NCBI GenBank assembly: GCA_021810725.1
Contig: JAJZIE010000001.1
Location: 1 to 48,880, forward strand
Source of the DNA: Bacillota bacterium
Lineage (GTDB): Bacteria > Bacillota > Sulfobacillia > JAJZYS01 > JAJYTV01
Length of the DNA stretch: 48,880 bases
Reading direction: 5' to 3'
Shown here: in pieces, positions 17,017 to 24,909 of the stretch
How the letters are laid out: the number at the start of each line of letters is the position of its first letter
Numbering within the stretch: the first letter of the stretch is position 1
Position numbers and translations under genes: made by a program
Notes under the pieces: generated by a model
The model's input: only the letters and a program-made list of their open reading frames with translations
What the model was told of the DNA's origin: nothing
The model's database searches: none

Positions 17017-17948
17017 GGCCACACCTGCCCGCCACGGCCCTCGTCGTATTGCAGCAGCATAGTCGGCCGGCGCTGTCCGCCGCTCCCGCGCTCGAGGTGC
17101 ACCACGCCGCCGAGGAGATGGCGCAGTCTGACGCGCAGCAGGCGAGGCGGCATGCTGCGGGCCGGAGCGGCCGCGTACACGAGACGTTCCGTCACGTCCC
17201 AGGCCGAGGTGGCGTGCAAGGTCGTCAGGCTGCCGCGATGGCCGGTGTCGAGGGCGGAGAGCCACGCCACCGTCTCGCGCCCGCGGATCTCCCCGACGAT
17301 GATGCGGTCTGGACGCATGTGCAGGGCGAGCCGCAGGAGGTCCTCGAGGTCGATGGCGTAGAGCCCGGCGCGGTTGGGAGAGCGCGTTTCCAGGGCGACG
17401 ACGTGCGGGTGGACACGGCCAAGTTCAAGCTCGCGCGTCTCCTCGATGGTCAGGAGCCGTTCGGATGGGTCGATGACCTCCGCGAGCAGGCGGACGAGCG
17501 ACGTCTTGCCGGTGCCGGCCGCGCCCGCGATCACGACGTTGCGGCGGTTTTTCACCCAGGAGCGCAGGATGCGCATCGGCCGCTCGTCCCCGTCGAGTGC
17601 CTCGAGCCATGCCCGCTCGAGGTCCACCTTGGCCACCTTGCGGATCGTCAGGGTCGGGGCGGGCGTCAGGGGCGGCATGGTGGCGGTGAAGCGCACGCCG
17701 TCGCCAAGTCGTCCGTCCGCGTAGGGCGAGGCCTGCGTGAGTTCGCGCCCCAGCGGCAGCAGCAGCCGCTCGATCAGCTCCTGCAGGGCGCGGCGGTCCG
17801 GGAAGGTCGCCGGTTCGGGGCCGACCTTGCCGCGCCGCTCGACGAACACGCGGTCGAAGTCGAGCACCATGATCTCGCTCACCTCCGCATCCCTGAACGC
17901 GGCCTCGAGCGGGCCGAGCCAGTAGCCGAGGTGCGTCTCAAAGGGCAT
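17013..17948 (-). CDS. tadA: TadA/CpaF-like secretion motor ATPase
   Basis: 311 residues of the VirB11/PulE ATPase superfamily. Walker A is GAAGTGKTS near residue 140, the Asp box is LLTIEETRELEL, Walker B is RPDRIIVGEIRG, and the His box is TGHRGSLTTLHA. It powers assembly of Tad/Flp pili from the cytoplasm; VirB11-like proteins do the same in type IV secretion. I prefer the ATG at 17948 (MPFETHLGYWLGP), which has GGGGAG upstream; an ATG at 17990 is in frame. The gene overlaps the CpaE-like gene by eleven bases and tadB by four. Confidence 0.88.
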   Translation of the reverse strand: MPFETHLGYWLGPLEAAFRDAEVSEIMVLDFDRVFVERRGKVGPEPATFPDRRALQELIERLLLPLGRELTQASPYADGRLGDGVRFTATMPPLTPAPTLTIRKVAKVDLERAWLEALDGDERPMRILRSWVKNRRNVVIAGAAGTGKTSLVRLLAEVIDPSERLLTIEETRELELGRVHPHVVALETRSPNRAGLYAIDLEDLLRLALHMRPDRIIVGEIRGRETVAWLSALDTGHRGSLTTLHATSAWDVTERLVYAAAPARSMPPRLLRVRLRHLLGGVVHLERGSGGQRRPTMLLQYDEGRGGQVWP

Positions 17949-18813
17949 GGTCCGCCGTCTCCCCGCGCCGGCGCCAGATCTCCGCTCCATGGCGCGCGAG
18001 GGTCTGTCTGCGCAGGGGAAGGCGTCCCGCCGGCACCTCGGTCAGGGCGGCGAGCGGCGCGAGACCCGCGAGCCAGCGCCGGTACTCGTCTTCCACCGCG
18101 GCTGCGGCGAGCAGGATGTCGCTCGCGTGCGCCAAGGACGCGATCAGGCCGCGGTCGCCGAGATTCGCGCTCGCGCGCACGACCACATGCCGCTCGCCGC
18201 GGTCGCGCTCGAGCCGGTCGAGCAGCGGCTCCATGCCGGAGCGCAGCAGGAGCTGCGGCTGGATCGGAGCCGGCACGACCCTCAGCCTCCGCGGGTAGCC
18301 CGGTAGCTCCTGGGACTGCCCCGACGACATGTACGCGGCTAGGCATGGCTTGAGCTTCAAGCGGCGCGCGTACTGGGGTTCGGCCGTATCCGTCTCGACG
18401 AGCAAGGTGCTGCGGCTGCGGGCCAGGTGGCAGGCGACGGCGAGGGCCACCACCGCCCCCTGGCCGGCATCCCCCGGCGCCACGACCACGGCCAGCGCCG
18501 GCTGCTCGCCGGACGGCTCGCCGCGCAGCTCCGCGGCGAGGTCGTCGAGTGCCAGATCGCCGCGGGCGGTGAAGCGTCCGCGCAGCCACGCGATCTCGGC
18601 GTCGGGGTGTACCACCTCGATGCGGCGCAGGGCCCGCTGCTCCTCGCCCGAGCGCACAAGACCGGGATCGATGACGACGCGGGCGTACTCCTCGTGCAGC
18701 ATGCGGTCTTCCGTCTCGGCCAGGGACAGGGTCAGGGGTTGGCCGTAGACGGCCGCACCGCGCTCGTGCAGCTGCAGCACCGTCTCAGGATGCAGGGCGT
18801 AGAGCGAGCGCAA
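17938..18813 (-). CDS. CpaE/TadZ-like MinD-family protein with a degenerate P-loop
   Basis: 291 residues. Residues ~110-150 have the fold signature of ParA/MinD proteins (LAVVVAPGDAGQGAVVALAV, then LLVETDTAEP), but the lysine residues of the deviant Walker A motif are missing. TadZ/CpaE proteins often have an atypical P-loop and act as polar localisers of the Tad machine. The N-terminal ~100 residues are of unknown type. It sits directly upstream of tadA. The TadZ call rests on fold-like pattern plus context. Confidence 0.62.
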   Translation of the reverse strand: MRSLYALHPETVLQLHERGAAVYGQPLTLSLAETEDRMLHEEYARVVIDPGLVRSGEEQRALRRIEVVHPDAEIAWLRGRFTARGDLALDDLAAELRGEPSGEQPALAVVVAPGDAGQGAVVALAVACHLARSRSTLLVETDTAEPQYARRLKLKPCLAAYMSSGQSQELPGYPRRLRVVPAPIQPQLLLRSGMEPLLDRLERDRGERHVVVRASANLGDRGLIASLAHASDILLAAAAVEDEYRRWLAGLAPLAALTEVPAGRLPLRRQTLARHGAEIWRRRGETADHAL

Positions 18814-18824
18814 GGCAATCCCTC

Positions 18825-19394
18825 CTACTCTTGCGGCGTGGCGGTGATGATCAGGTGGCCCGCGGCGACGCCCGCGAGGAGCGCCGGGAGAAGCGCCTTG
18901 GATACCTCGAGAGCGACAGAGGCACCGGTGCCGCCGGGCGCCACCTGCGCCAGCGGCACCAGAGACTCCGGCGCCTGCCCGGCCTGGGCGATGTAGACGG
19001 ACACCAGCTGTCCCGCCGAGAGTGGCGGTGCGCTTAGGAGGGCGCCTGCCGGGATGCCGACCACCTGGCCGCCGGCGCTGGACCTCGCGGGTCCCACCCT
19101 GACCGCGCTGCGCAGGAGAGGTAGGCCCGCGGCCAGCGGGACCGCGAGCCGTCCTTCGGGCCGACGGAGGAGGGGTCCCGGCAGTTTGCCCGTCCAGTGC
19201 GCCTGCCGCACGTCGGCGGCAGTCAGGGAGGTGCCTGCGGGGAGATTCCGCGCGGCTACGAGGATGGTTTCGCCAGAGCCGAGAGTTGCCGCCTCGAAGG
19301 CCAGAAAGGCGAACAGGGCGCTCAGCACCGGCAGCCAGAGGGGGTCGCGCAGGCGCTCAGCGAGGGCGCGCAAACTGGGGACGCGTGTCGACAA
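18825..19394 (-). CDS. SAF-domain, CpaB/RcpC-like protein
   Basis: 189 residues. One membrane segment near residues 18-36 is followed by an SAF domain: ILVAARNLPAGTSLTAADVRQAHW, then a repeat-like VVGIPAGALLSAPPLSAGQLVSVYIAQ. This is the CpaB layout; in diderms CpaB links the Tad secretin to the wall. The TTG at 19394 is chosen because GGAGAGGAGG lies upstream; it overlaps the VirB4-like gene by 38 bases. No secretin gene is in the window, as expected for a monoderm. Confidence 0.65.
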   Translation of the reverse strand: MSTRVPSLRALAERLRDPLWLPVLSALFAFLAFEAATLGSGETILVAARNLPAGTSLTAADVRQAHWTGKLPGPLLRRPEGRLAVPLAAGLPLLRSAVRVGPARSSAGGQVVGIPAGALLSAPPLSAGQLVSVYIAQAGQAPESLVPLAQVAPGGTGASVALEVSKALLPALLAGVAAGHLIITATPQE

Positions 19395-21063
19395 GGCGCA
19401 GTTCCTCCTCTCCAAGCTGTACCGCAAAGGGCAGCGTGCCGAACTCATCCAGCAGCAGGGCCTCGCCGGGGCGGCAAGACCTGAGAAAGTCCAGGGCGCG
19501 ATCGGAGAGGCGGAGAACTTCCTTGAGGCGAGGCAGATCGCTCGGCTGCTGGTGGAAGAGCGTCAGGCGGCCGGCGTTGGCGAGCACGAGCCTGCCTCCT
19601 GTCGACTCCACGAAGTCGCCAACGTTCTGGGTGACGATCGTGACGATGAGGCCGCGCTTGCGCGCCCGCTTGGCGAGGTCGACGAGCGCGTCCTCCGCGC
19701 CGCCGGCTCCCAGCCAGAGATGAGCCTCGTCGAGGGTGAGCCAGAAGGGCTGACGCAAGGCCAGGGCCTCTGCCGAGGAGATGGCGTAACGGGCGGCCTC
19801 ACCCAGCAGGGACGGCCAGGCCGCCTGCGGCAGGCTGCGCAGCGACAGGGCCAGACGGGTCGGGCCCTGGGCGTCTGCGGGCAAAGCCGCGCCCGACTCG
19901 CCGCCCAGATGCCGCACGACGGGCAGGTACTCGCCCTCCGGATCGACCACGAGCAGGTAGTCCGGCCGCTGTCGAAGGAGTTCCGCCTTAACGAAGGCCG
20001 ACTTGCCATGCCCGGGGCTTCCCAGTACCACCGCCATCGGGTTGGCGGCGTGGAGGCGGTCCCGCCGCACGGAGGTGCGGTCCCTGAGGTGCACGCCGAG
20101 CTGGTCGCCTTCGGCGGCGGGCGCCGCGGCGGGCGTCAAGTCCAGGCAGGAGAGGGCGGTGGCCGTGAGCAGGCGGGCCGGTGGCTCGCGCCTGCTCGGC
20201 AACGGCAGGAGCCAGTCCTGCTGGGCCGCCTGCAGGCCCAACTGCACTTGCAGGAGGAAGCCCATCTCGGCGAACGTGGTGCGCATGAGGGCCGCTTGCG
20301 CCTCACATCCGCCGCGGTCCGATCCCTCGGCCGCGATCAGCCACGCCGTGGCAAAGAGGCGCTCCCGTCCCTCCACGATCACCTCGCGCAGCTTGAAGGC
20401 ATCCTCTTGCGCCTTCTCCGTCTCGACGTCCGGCAGGCGGCCACGCTGGCGGCGCAGGAAGGAACTCGCGTGCAGGTGCTGCAGCCGCCGCTCCAGGCGG
20501 AGCCGTGCTTCCGCCGCGGAAAGCGGGCTGAGCCGCAGGGCCACGATCGCGGTCTGCGAGAGGGACCACAGCCGCTCGAGGCTGAGCTCGTCCAACTGCT
20601 CCGGATAGGACTCCACCGCCATGAGCTGGCGGAAGCCGGTGCCCGCCTCCAGAAGGCGCATATGGGCGCGGGGCCCTGTGCGGCCCGACGTGGGGAAGGC
20701 CGCGCGCGGTCGGGCGGTCACCCGTCCGGTGCCTGCGAACCAGTGGGGCAAGGCGGGATTGGCGATGGCCCAGCGAAGCTCGGCCGGTGGTTCCTCTCCG
20801 AGCGGCCGAGCCGCAATGCCCAGGTCTTGCAGGGCCTGTTGGTTGCCCGCGCCCTCCTGGAGCCAGAGGTAGAGGTGGCGGAGCGCGGCCTGTAGCGAGA
20901 GCGTGAAGAACAGGGGACCCTGCACGGAGAGCAGGAAGTTGCGCAGCGCGACCTGATGGGCGTCGCGTTCCTCGGCACCCAGCCAGGCGTATTCCCTGCG
21001 ACCGAGCTCATAGATGGTGCCGGCGGGCAGGTGTGCGTCGAGGGAGTGCGGCGACCATCGCAT
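19357..21063 (-). CDS. VirB4-like type IV secretion ATPase
   Basis: 568 residues. The C-terminal half is a VirB4/TraG-type ATPase: Walker A GSPGHGKSAFVKAEL near residue 348, DPEGEYLPVVRHLGG as in VirB4 proteins, Walker B FWLTLDEAHLWLG, and TIVTQNVGDF as the following sensor-like motif. The N-terminal half is long and helical as in VirB4. It should energise a membrane channel for DNA or protein transfer. It is shorter than typical Gram-positive VirB4 proteins (around 600-850). It heads the leftward operon that continues with the Tad genes, an unusual union. No coupling protein or relaxase was seen. Confidence 0.75.
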   Translation of the reverse strand: MRWSPHSLDAHLPAGTIYELGRREYAWLGAEERDAHQVALRNFLLSVQGPLFFTLSLQAALRHLYLWLQEGAGNQQALQDLGIAARPLGEEPPAELRWAIANPALPHWFAGTGRVTARPRAAFPTSGRTGPRAHMRLLEAGTGFRQLMAVESYPEQLDELSLERLWSLSQTAIVALRLSPLSAAEARLRLERRLQHLHASSFLRRQRGRLPDVETEKAQEDAFKLREVIVEGRERLFATAWLIAAEGSDRGGCEAQAALMRTTFAEMGFLLQVQLGLQAAQQDWLLPLPSRREPPARLLTATALSCLDLTPAAAPAAEGDQLGVHLRDRTSVRRDRLHAANPMAVVLGSPGHGKSAFVKAELLRQRPDYLLVVDPEGEYLPVVRHLGGESGAALPADAQGPTRLALSLRSLPQAAWPSLLGEAARYAISSAEALALRQPFWLTLDEAHLWLGAGGAEDALVDLAKRARKRGLIVTIVTQNVGDFVESTGGRLVLANAGRLTLFHQQPSDLPRLKEVLRLSDRALDFLRSCRPGEALLLDEFGTLPFAVQLGEEELRLVDTRPQFARPR

Positions 21064-21172
21064 CAGAGCGGAACACGACCCGCGATCGGGTCAATCGACA
21101 TCAGACCACGACCCTCCTTGTGGGATAGGTCGTTATTCCAGCAAATGTAAATGACACCTGCAAAATACTGTT

Positions 21173-21199
21173 CGGACTGTCCATTTCTGGCGCAGTCCG
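21173..21199. promoter_or_regulatory. 7-bp inverted repeat upstream of the virB4-like gene
   Basis: CGGACTG (21173-21179) and CAGTCCG (21193-21199) are perfect mirror arms separated by 13 bases, in the A+T-rich part upstream of the leftward operon. It may be an operator; no regulator gene is adjacent. Confidence 0.3.
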
Positions 21200-21518
21200 T
21201 AGGCTCAGCCTCGGTGCGGTATCCACCAGTGCGCGACGCCAGGCTCCACCGGGCCCAGACTTGGCTCGGCCACCGCGCCGCCAGCGGGAAGTCCCCTTGA
21301 GCACTGCGGCGGACGCCTGCCGGCGATGGGGCGACACCCTGGGGCTTCGAGCGTGGCAGTACGGTCGGGCACCGCCGCGTCCTGAGCGCGGCCAAGGGTC
21401 GGGTAGCTGGACGCTATGCCTGTGAAGGGTAACATAGCCGCCTGCGCCCCCTTCGAGGTTTGCCACAAGTTATGTAACGTCCGTCGTCCGTGCCACCGCC
21501 CGGGGTCCGCGACAAGGC

Positions 21519-21545
21519 GGCGGCGCCGCAGGACGCGGCGCCGCC
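21519..21545 (-). terminator. GC-rich hairpin downstream of the dapB-like gene
   Basis: A perfect 11-bp stem (21519-21529 with 21535-21545, loop AGGAC) lies about 30 bases past the stop of the leftward dapB-like gene. No T-run follows in that direction, so termination is likely but not proven. Confidence 0.45.
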
Positions 21546-21576
21546 GAGGTATCGAGGCCGGAAGGAGCCGAGCGTT

Positions 21577-22377
21577 TCAGGCGAAGAGCAGGCGGTCCAG
21601 ACCGCGCACCAGTCCCTGCACCCTCAGGACTTCTCTCGTCGCGAGCAGCGTGCCCGCGACGTAGGGGTCCGCCCCGGACCCCGCGTCGTGGCGGATGGTC
21701 AGCCGCTCGTTGGGTAGGCCGAAGATCGTCTCGAACGCGATGACGTAGCTCGGCAGGCGCAACGAGTGCACCTGCGTGCCTTCGATCTCGGCGCCTCGCG
21801 TGTCCGGGCGACCGTGCAGGGCGGAGGGCGCCACCTCCTGGCGAGGCCGCGCCACTTGTCCCAATTCCTCGGCGAGTTCCTGCACCGTGCCGCTGGGCGC
21901 GTCCATCTTGCCCGCGCTGGCGTAATCGATGATCTCCCACGACGGAATGTACTTGGCCGTCTCAAGCGCGAAATGCTTGGCGAGAGCCGCCGTGATCGAG
22001 AAGTTGCCCGCCGCGATGACGCCTAGGCCCTTGGCCGTCGCCAAGGCGGCGATCTCCTCGTAATCCTGCGCCGTGAGGCCGGATGAACCGATCACGACAC
22101 GCACCCCGCGCTCGAGCGCGAGGATGGTGTGGCGTTTCACCGCCTCGGGCGAAGTGTAGTCGATGAGCACGTCGGTCGGTTCGGTGAGCGCGGACGCAAG
22201 GTCGGGGGCGATCTGGACGCCCGCCGGGGAAAGCCCGAGTGCCGTACCGACGTCGGAGCCAGCCAGCCGTCGCGCTACGGCGCCCGTGAGCTGGAAGCCT
22301 TCCGAAGAAATGATCTGCCGCGCGACGGCGCCGCCCGTCCAACCGGTCGCTCCCGCCACGCACACACGAATGGTCAT
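21577..22377 (-). CDS. dapB: DapB-like dihydrodipicolinate reductase family protein (divergent)
   Basis: 266 residues. Cofactor loop VCVAGATGWTGGAVARQI, the strand LIDYTSPEAV, GSSGLTAQDYEEI, AAGNFSITAAL and the signature GKMDAPSGT are those of DapB, which makes tetrahydrodipicolinate in lysine and dipicolinate synthesis. The two catalytic histidines normally just before the signature lysine (HH-x-x-K) are absent: the stretch here is DYASAGK. It may therefore be a DapB paralogue with another substrate. The start is the ATG at 22377; a GTG two codons upstream is also possible, both after AGGAG. No other lysine genes are near; it stands between two halves of a secretion gene set. Confidence 0.7.
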   Translation of the reverse strand: MTIRVCVAGATGWTGGAVARQIISSEGFQLTGAVARRLAGSDVGTALGLSPAGVQIAPDLASALTEPTDVLIDYTSPEAVKRHTILALERGVRVVIGSSGLTAQDYEEIAALATAKGLGVIAAGNFSITAALAKHFALETAKYIPSWEIIDYASAGKMDAPSGTVQELAEELGQVARPRQEVAPSALHGRPDTRGAEIEGTQVHSLRLPSYVIAFETIFGLPNERLTIRHDAGSGADPYVAGTLLATREVLRVQGLVRGLDRLLFA

Positions 22378-22447
22378 CGTCACCCGCTCCTGGAGAGTGT
22401 GCCGCCACCTTCTGCCGTTGGCGGAACGTTCGCCTGTCGCCCTCCGG

Positions 22448-22813
22448 TTACCTGCTGTCCCGCGGTCTACCCACTAGACAATGCGCGATGGTTTCGAACT
22501 GATGCCTCGGCCCGTCCTGCGCCGGATCCTGCCAAAGGGTGACGTCGTGATGCTCCGCGGCGGGCGAGCGGCGCAGGGTGTGTCGCCAGAGGCGCGGCGC
22601 GAGGCGCCGGATCGGTTGGCCGTCGACCTCGAGCAGCGCGTAGCCCGCGCAGGGACCCGCCAGCAGGACGGCGACCAGGAGCGGCAGCCGCCCGGCGAGC
22701 GCCGCGAGAGCCAGCAGCCCGACCGCGAAGAACGAGATCGCCTGGCTCGTCTCGAGGTCACCCCAGATGCGCGGCTGCACCTGCAGCAGGTCGACCGGTA
22801 CGTGGCACTTCAC
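22448..22813 (-). CDS. PrgI/VirB3-like type IV secretion membrane protein
   Basis: 121 residues starting at GTG in the GTGA overlap with the preceding gene. The start, VPVDLLQVQPRIWGDLETSQA, followed by two close hydrophobic helices (residues ~30-65, FFAVGLLALAALAG and LLVAVLLAGPCAGYAL) and a basic cytoplasmic tail, is the pattern of the PrgI family found beside VirB4 in Gram-positive conjugation systems. It would tether the VirB4-like ATPase to the channel. The call is from pattern and context. Confidence 0.6.
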   Translation of the reverse strand: MKCHVPVDLLQVQPRIWGDLETSQAISFFAVGLLALAALAGRLPLLVAVLLAGPCAGYALLEVDGQPIRRLAPRLWRHTLRRSPAAEHHDVTLWQDPAQDGPRHQFETIAHCLVGRPRDSR

Positions 22814-23514
22814 AGCAGGAGGCGCCGCCAGGCGCCGAGCAGAGTGAACGGCAGGCGCAGCATGAAGAAGAGCAGCACGAGACTCAGCAGCATGTCCGAT
22901 GCGGGCACCGCGATCGAGAGTTCTCCCGCGAGACCGCGCACGCCCACCAGGATGAAGGCCTCGGCGGCTGGCAGGACCGACCACGCCGCCGTCTGCCAGA
23001 TCCAGAGCATGGGGATGCGCCCAAGGCGTGCGTGCACACCCAGCAGGAAGGCGAGCGGCGCGACGGAGGAGAGCAGCGCGAGCGCTGCGAGACGCGCCAG
23101 GAGCAGGCCCGCCAGGAAGACAAGCATGAGGAGGTATGGCACGCCGAAGACGAGCAGGTCTATGAGACTGGACCCGAACCCCATCGCAGGAACCGCCACC
23201 GCCCCCGCCACCTGGCCGACCGTGGCCACGAGGGCGTCGTTCAGCTGCCAGAGCCAGGAGACGATGGTGTGGCTCACGAGCACGCCGCCCACGGCGAGCA
23301 TGAGGCGCGCCACCGCCTGCAGGGACCGGCCGTAGCCGGCCTCCAGCATGAACAGCGGTACCGCGAGCGCGCCACCAGCCAGCAGCGCGATGTGGGAGAG
23401 CTCCGACACCACGGCGCCGGACGGCGGGAAGCCATGCGCCCAGAGCAGGGCGCCCACCCAGCCGTACGCGCGCTGCAGCGCCGGGCTCAGAGCGGCGCGG
23501 AAAGTCCAGCCCAT
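22810..23514 (-). CDS. VirB6/TrbL-like polytopic membrane protein
   Basis: 234 residues with about six membrane segments; start at ATG 23514 (MGWTFRAALSPALQRAYGW). Segments include SHIALLAGGALAVPLFMLEA, LMLAVGGVLVSHTIVSWLW, DLLVFGVPYLLMLVFLAGLL and a C-terminal DMLLSLVLLFFMLRLPFTLLG. Number and placement of helices plus neighbours fit the channel protein VirB6/TrbL. There is no sequence motif that proves it. It overlaps the upstream small gene by 28 bases and the PrgI-like gene by four. Confidence 0.6.
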   Translation of the reverse strand: MGWTFRAALSPALQRAYGWVGALLWAHGFPPSGAVVSELSHIALLAGGALAVPLFMLEAGYGRSLQAVARLMLAVGGVLVSHTIVSWLWQLNDALVATVGQVAGAVAVPAMGFGSSLIDLLVFGVPYLLMLVFLAGLLLARLAALALLSSVAPLAFLLGVHARLGRIPMLWIWQTAAWSVLPAAEAFILVGVRGLAGELSIAVPASDMLLSLVLLFFMLRLPFTLLGAWRRLLL

Positions 23515-23729
23515 TGGAAGATCACCCGTACGATGTCCTTGGCGAAGATCACGAGCACCAGCCCGGCCATCACCGAGTACAGGTGGCCCCAGGCGCGCGT
23601 GCGGTGCTGCGGATTGTCGCCGCTCGTCCAGAGCAGGTACGCGCCGTAGAGCAGGGCGAGCACCGCGAAGCCCGCGAACCAGCTTTGCAGCGTCGTGATG
23701 GCGTTGAGGACGAACTGCAGGATGGGCAT
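23487..23729 (-). CDS. VirB2/TrbC-like small pilin-type membrane protein
   Basis: 80 residues with two hydrophobic helices (residues ~17-34 and ~49-66) separated by a short charged loop (SGDNPQHRTRAWGH). There is no long cleavable signal peptide. Two-helix proteins of this size ahead of VirB6-like genes are the VirB2 pilin-like subunits of Gram-positive type IV secretion systems. It begins five bases after the accessory ssb gene, so the two are cotranscribed. Confidence 0.6.
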   Translation of the reverse strand: MPILQFVLNAITTLQSWFAGFAVLALLYGAYLLWTSGDNPQHRTRAWGHLYSVMAGLVLVIFAKDIVRVIFQWAGLSAPL

Positions 23730-23734
23730 CGAAC

Positions 23735-24097
23735 CTAATCCTGCGCCAAGGCGTCGGCCGGCGCCTTGCCTTCAGGAGCATCCTCGCCCAGCGGCAGGGG
23801 AGGATCCAGAAAGCGCAGGCGGTCCGCGACGATCTCGATCACGCGGCGCTGTTCCCCGTCCGAGGTGTCGAGGGGGCGACTCGCGATGCGGCCTTCGATG
23901 CCGACCAGCCTGCCCTTGAGCAGGTACTTGGAGGTGGCCTCGGCCAGCCTGCGGAACATGACGACGGGCAGGAAATCCGTACTGTTGCCCGCGCGGCCGA
24001 TCGCCAGCGAGAACGCGGAGATCGCGAGGCCGTCCCGCGAGTAGCGGAGAACCGAGTCCGTGGCGAGCCGACCGACCAGGACAACGCGGTTGATCAT
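23735..24097 (-). CDS. ssb: single-stranded DNA-binding protein, accessory type
   Basis: 120 residues with one OB-fold: MINRVVLVGRLATDSVLRY, ISAFSLAIGR, DFLPVVMFRRLAEATSKYLLKG and IEGRIASRPL in the usual order. It is much shorter than housekeeping SSB (about 160-180) and ends ADALAQD, without the acidic DDDIPF-like tip that recruits repair proteins. The ATG at 24097 follows AGGAGAG. It is the first gene of the leftward operon with VirB2-, VirB6- and PrgI-like genes; SSBs are frequent companions of ssDNA transfer systems, which hints that DNA is the cargo. Confidence 0.85.
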   Translation of the reverse strand: MINRVVLVGRLATDSVLRYSRDGLAISAFSLAIGRAGNSTDFLPVVMFRRLAEATSKYLLKGRLVGIEGRIASRPLDTSDGEQRRVIEIVADRLRFLDPPLPLGEDAPEGKAPADALAQD

Positions 24098-24127
24098 GGG
24101 ACATCTCTCCTTTCTTGGCGCGGAAGT

Positions 24128-24149
24128 CCCATTCGATCCTCGAAATGGG
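24128..24149. promoter_or_regulatory. imperfect inverted repeat between divergent ssb and O-methyltransferase genes
   Basis: CCCATTCGA (24128-24136) faces TCGAAATGGG (24140-24149), a mirror with one extra A. It lies 31 bases upstream of the ssb start and 74 upstream of the methyltransferase start, a place where an operator could control both. Confidence 0.35.
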
Positions 24150-24222
24150 TTATCCTTCCAACGGATGTTCGCCTGTCGGTGGCGAATGCCGTGCATGGCC
24201 TCGACCGAAAGGGGGAGCTTCG

Positions 24223-24888
24223 GTGACGGAGGAGACGTGGATCGCGGTGGATCGCTTCTTCTGCGACCACCTGGTGCCAAGCGACGAGGTCCTCGACGCG
24301 GTGCTCGAGGAGTCGGCCGCGGCGGGACTGCCGGACATCCAGCTGGCGCCGAACCAGGCGGCGCTGCTGCAGATGCTGGCGCGACTCCAAGGCGCCAGCA
24401 GACTGCTCGAGATCGGTACGCTCGGGGGCTACAGCGGTATCTGGCTGGCGCGGGCGTTGCCCGAGGGCGGTCGTCTCGTGACCGTCGAGGCGAATCCCCA
24501 CCATGCGGAGGTCGCGAGACGCAACTTCGAGCGGGCGGACGTTCTCCACAAGGTGGACCTGCGCCTGGGACCGGCCGCGGACGTTCTGCCAGCCATCGCG
24601 CGGGAGGGCGGCGATCCGTTCGACCTCGTCTTCATCGATGCGGACAAGCGGAGCATACCGCTCTACTTCGATTGGGCCCTGCGCCTCACGCGGCCCGGCA
24701 GCCTGATCATCGTGGACAACGTCGTGCGGCGGGGCGAGGTGGCTGTCGCCTCGAGTGCGAACGAGGACGTTCAGGGCGTGCGGCGCTTCATCCAGAGCCT
24801 AAAGGGCGACGACCGGGTGCAGGCGACGGCCCTGCAGACCGTCGGGACGAAGGGATACGACGGTTTTGCGATCGTTCAGGTCCTCTAG
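24223..24888 (+). CDS. O-methyltransferase (YrrM/CCoAMT-like)
   Basis: 221 residues. The block LLEIGTLGGYSGIWLARALP is SAM motif I; VTVEANPHHAEVARRNF follows; FDLVFIDADKRSIPLYFDWAL carries the Asp that binds SAM and metal, and IIVDNVVRRGEV the second metal ligands. These are the marks of the divalent-metal O-methyltransferase family (caffeoyl-CoA, catechol, YrrM), several bacterial members of which act on tRNA hydroxyuridine. GTG at 24223 is chosen because AAAGGGGGAG lies just upstream. It is followed by a terminator. Confidence 0.85.
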   Translation: MTEETWIAVDRFFCDHLVPSDEVLDAVLEESAAAGLPDIQLAPNQAALLQMLARLQGASRLLEIGTLGGYSGIWLARALPEGGRLVTVEANPHHAEVARRNFERADVLHKVDLRLGPAADVLPAIAREGGDPFDLVFIDADKRSIPLYFDWALRLTRPGSLIIVDNVVRRGEVAVASSANEDVQGVRRFIQSLKGDDRVQATALQTVGTKGYDGFAIVQVL

Positions 24889-24909
24889 GGCCAGGCGGCG
24901 CGTTTCGGG

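Larger units (their letters stand above)
21064..21576. other. 513-base intergenic region between dapB-like and virB4-like genes
   Basis: No convincing gene. The part at 21115-21190 is A+T-rich for this genome and should hold the promoter of the leftward virB4-tad operon; on the minus strand TTGCAG and TGGAAT are 17 bases apart, a poor match only. An inverted repeat (21173-21199) and a strong hairpin (21519-21545) are listed separately. Open frames here (for example leftward from 21466) are Arg/Ser-rich and have no family features. Confidence 0.5.

Noticed and set aside
21101..21466. Leftward frame of 121 codons upstream of the virB4-like gene
   Set aside because: Arg/Ser/Pro-rich with no features; the region is better explained as regulatory DNA.
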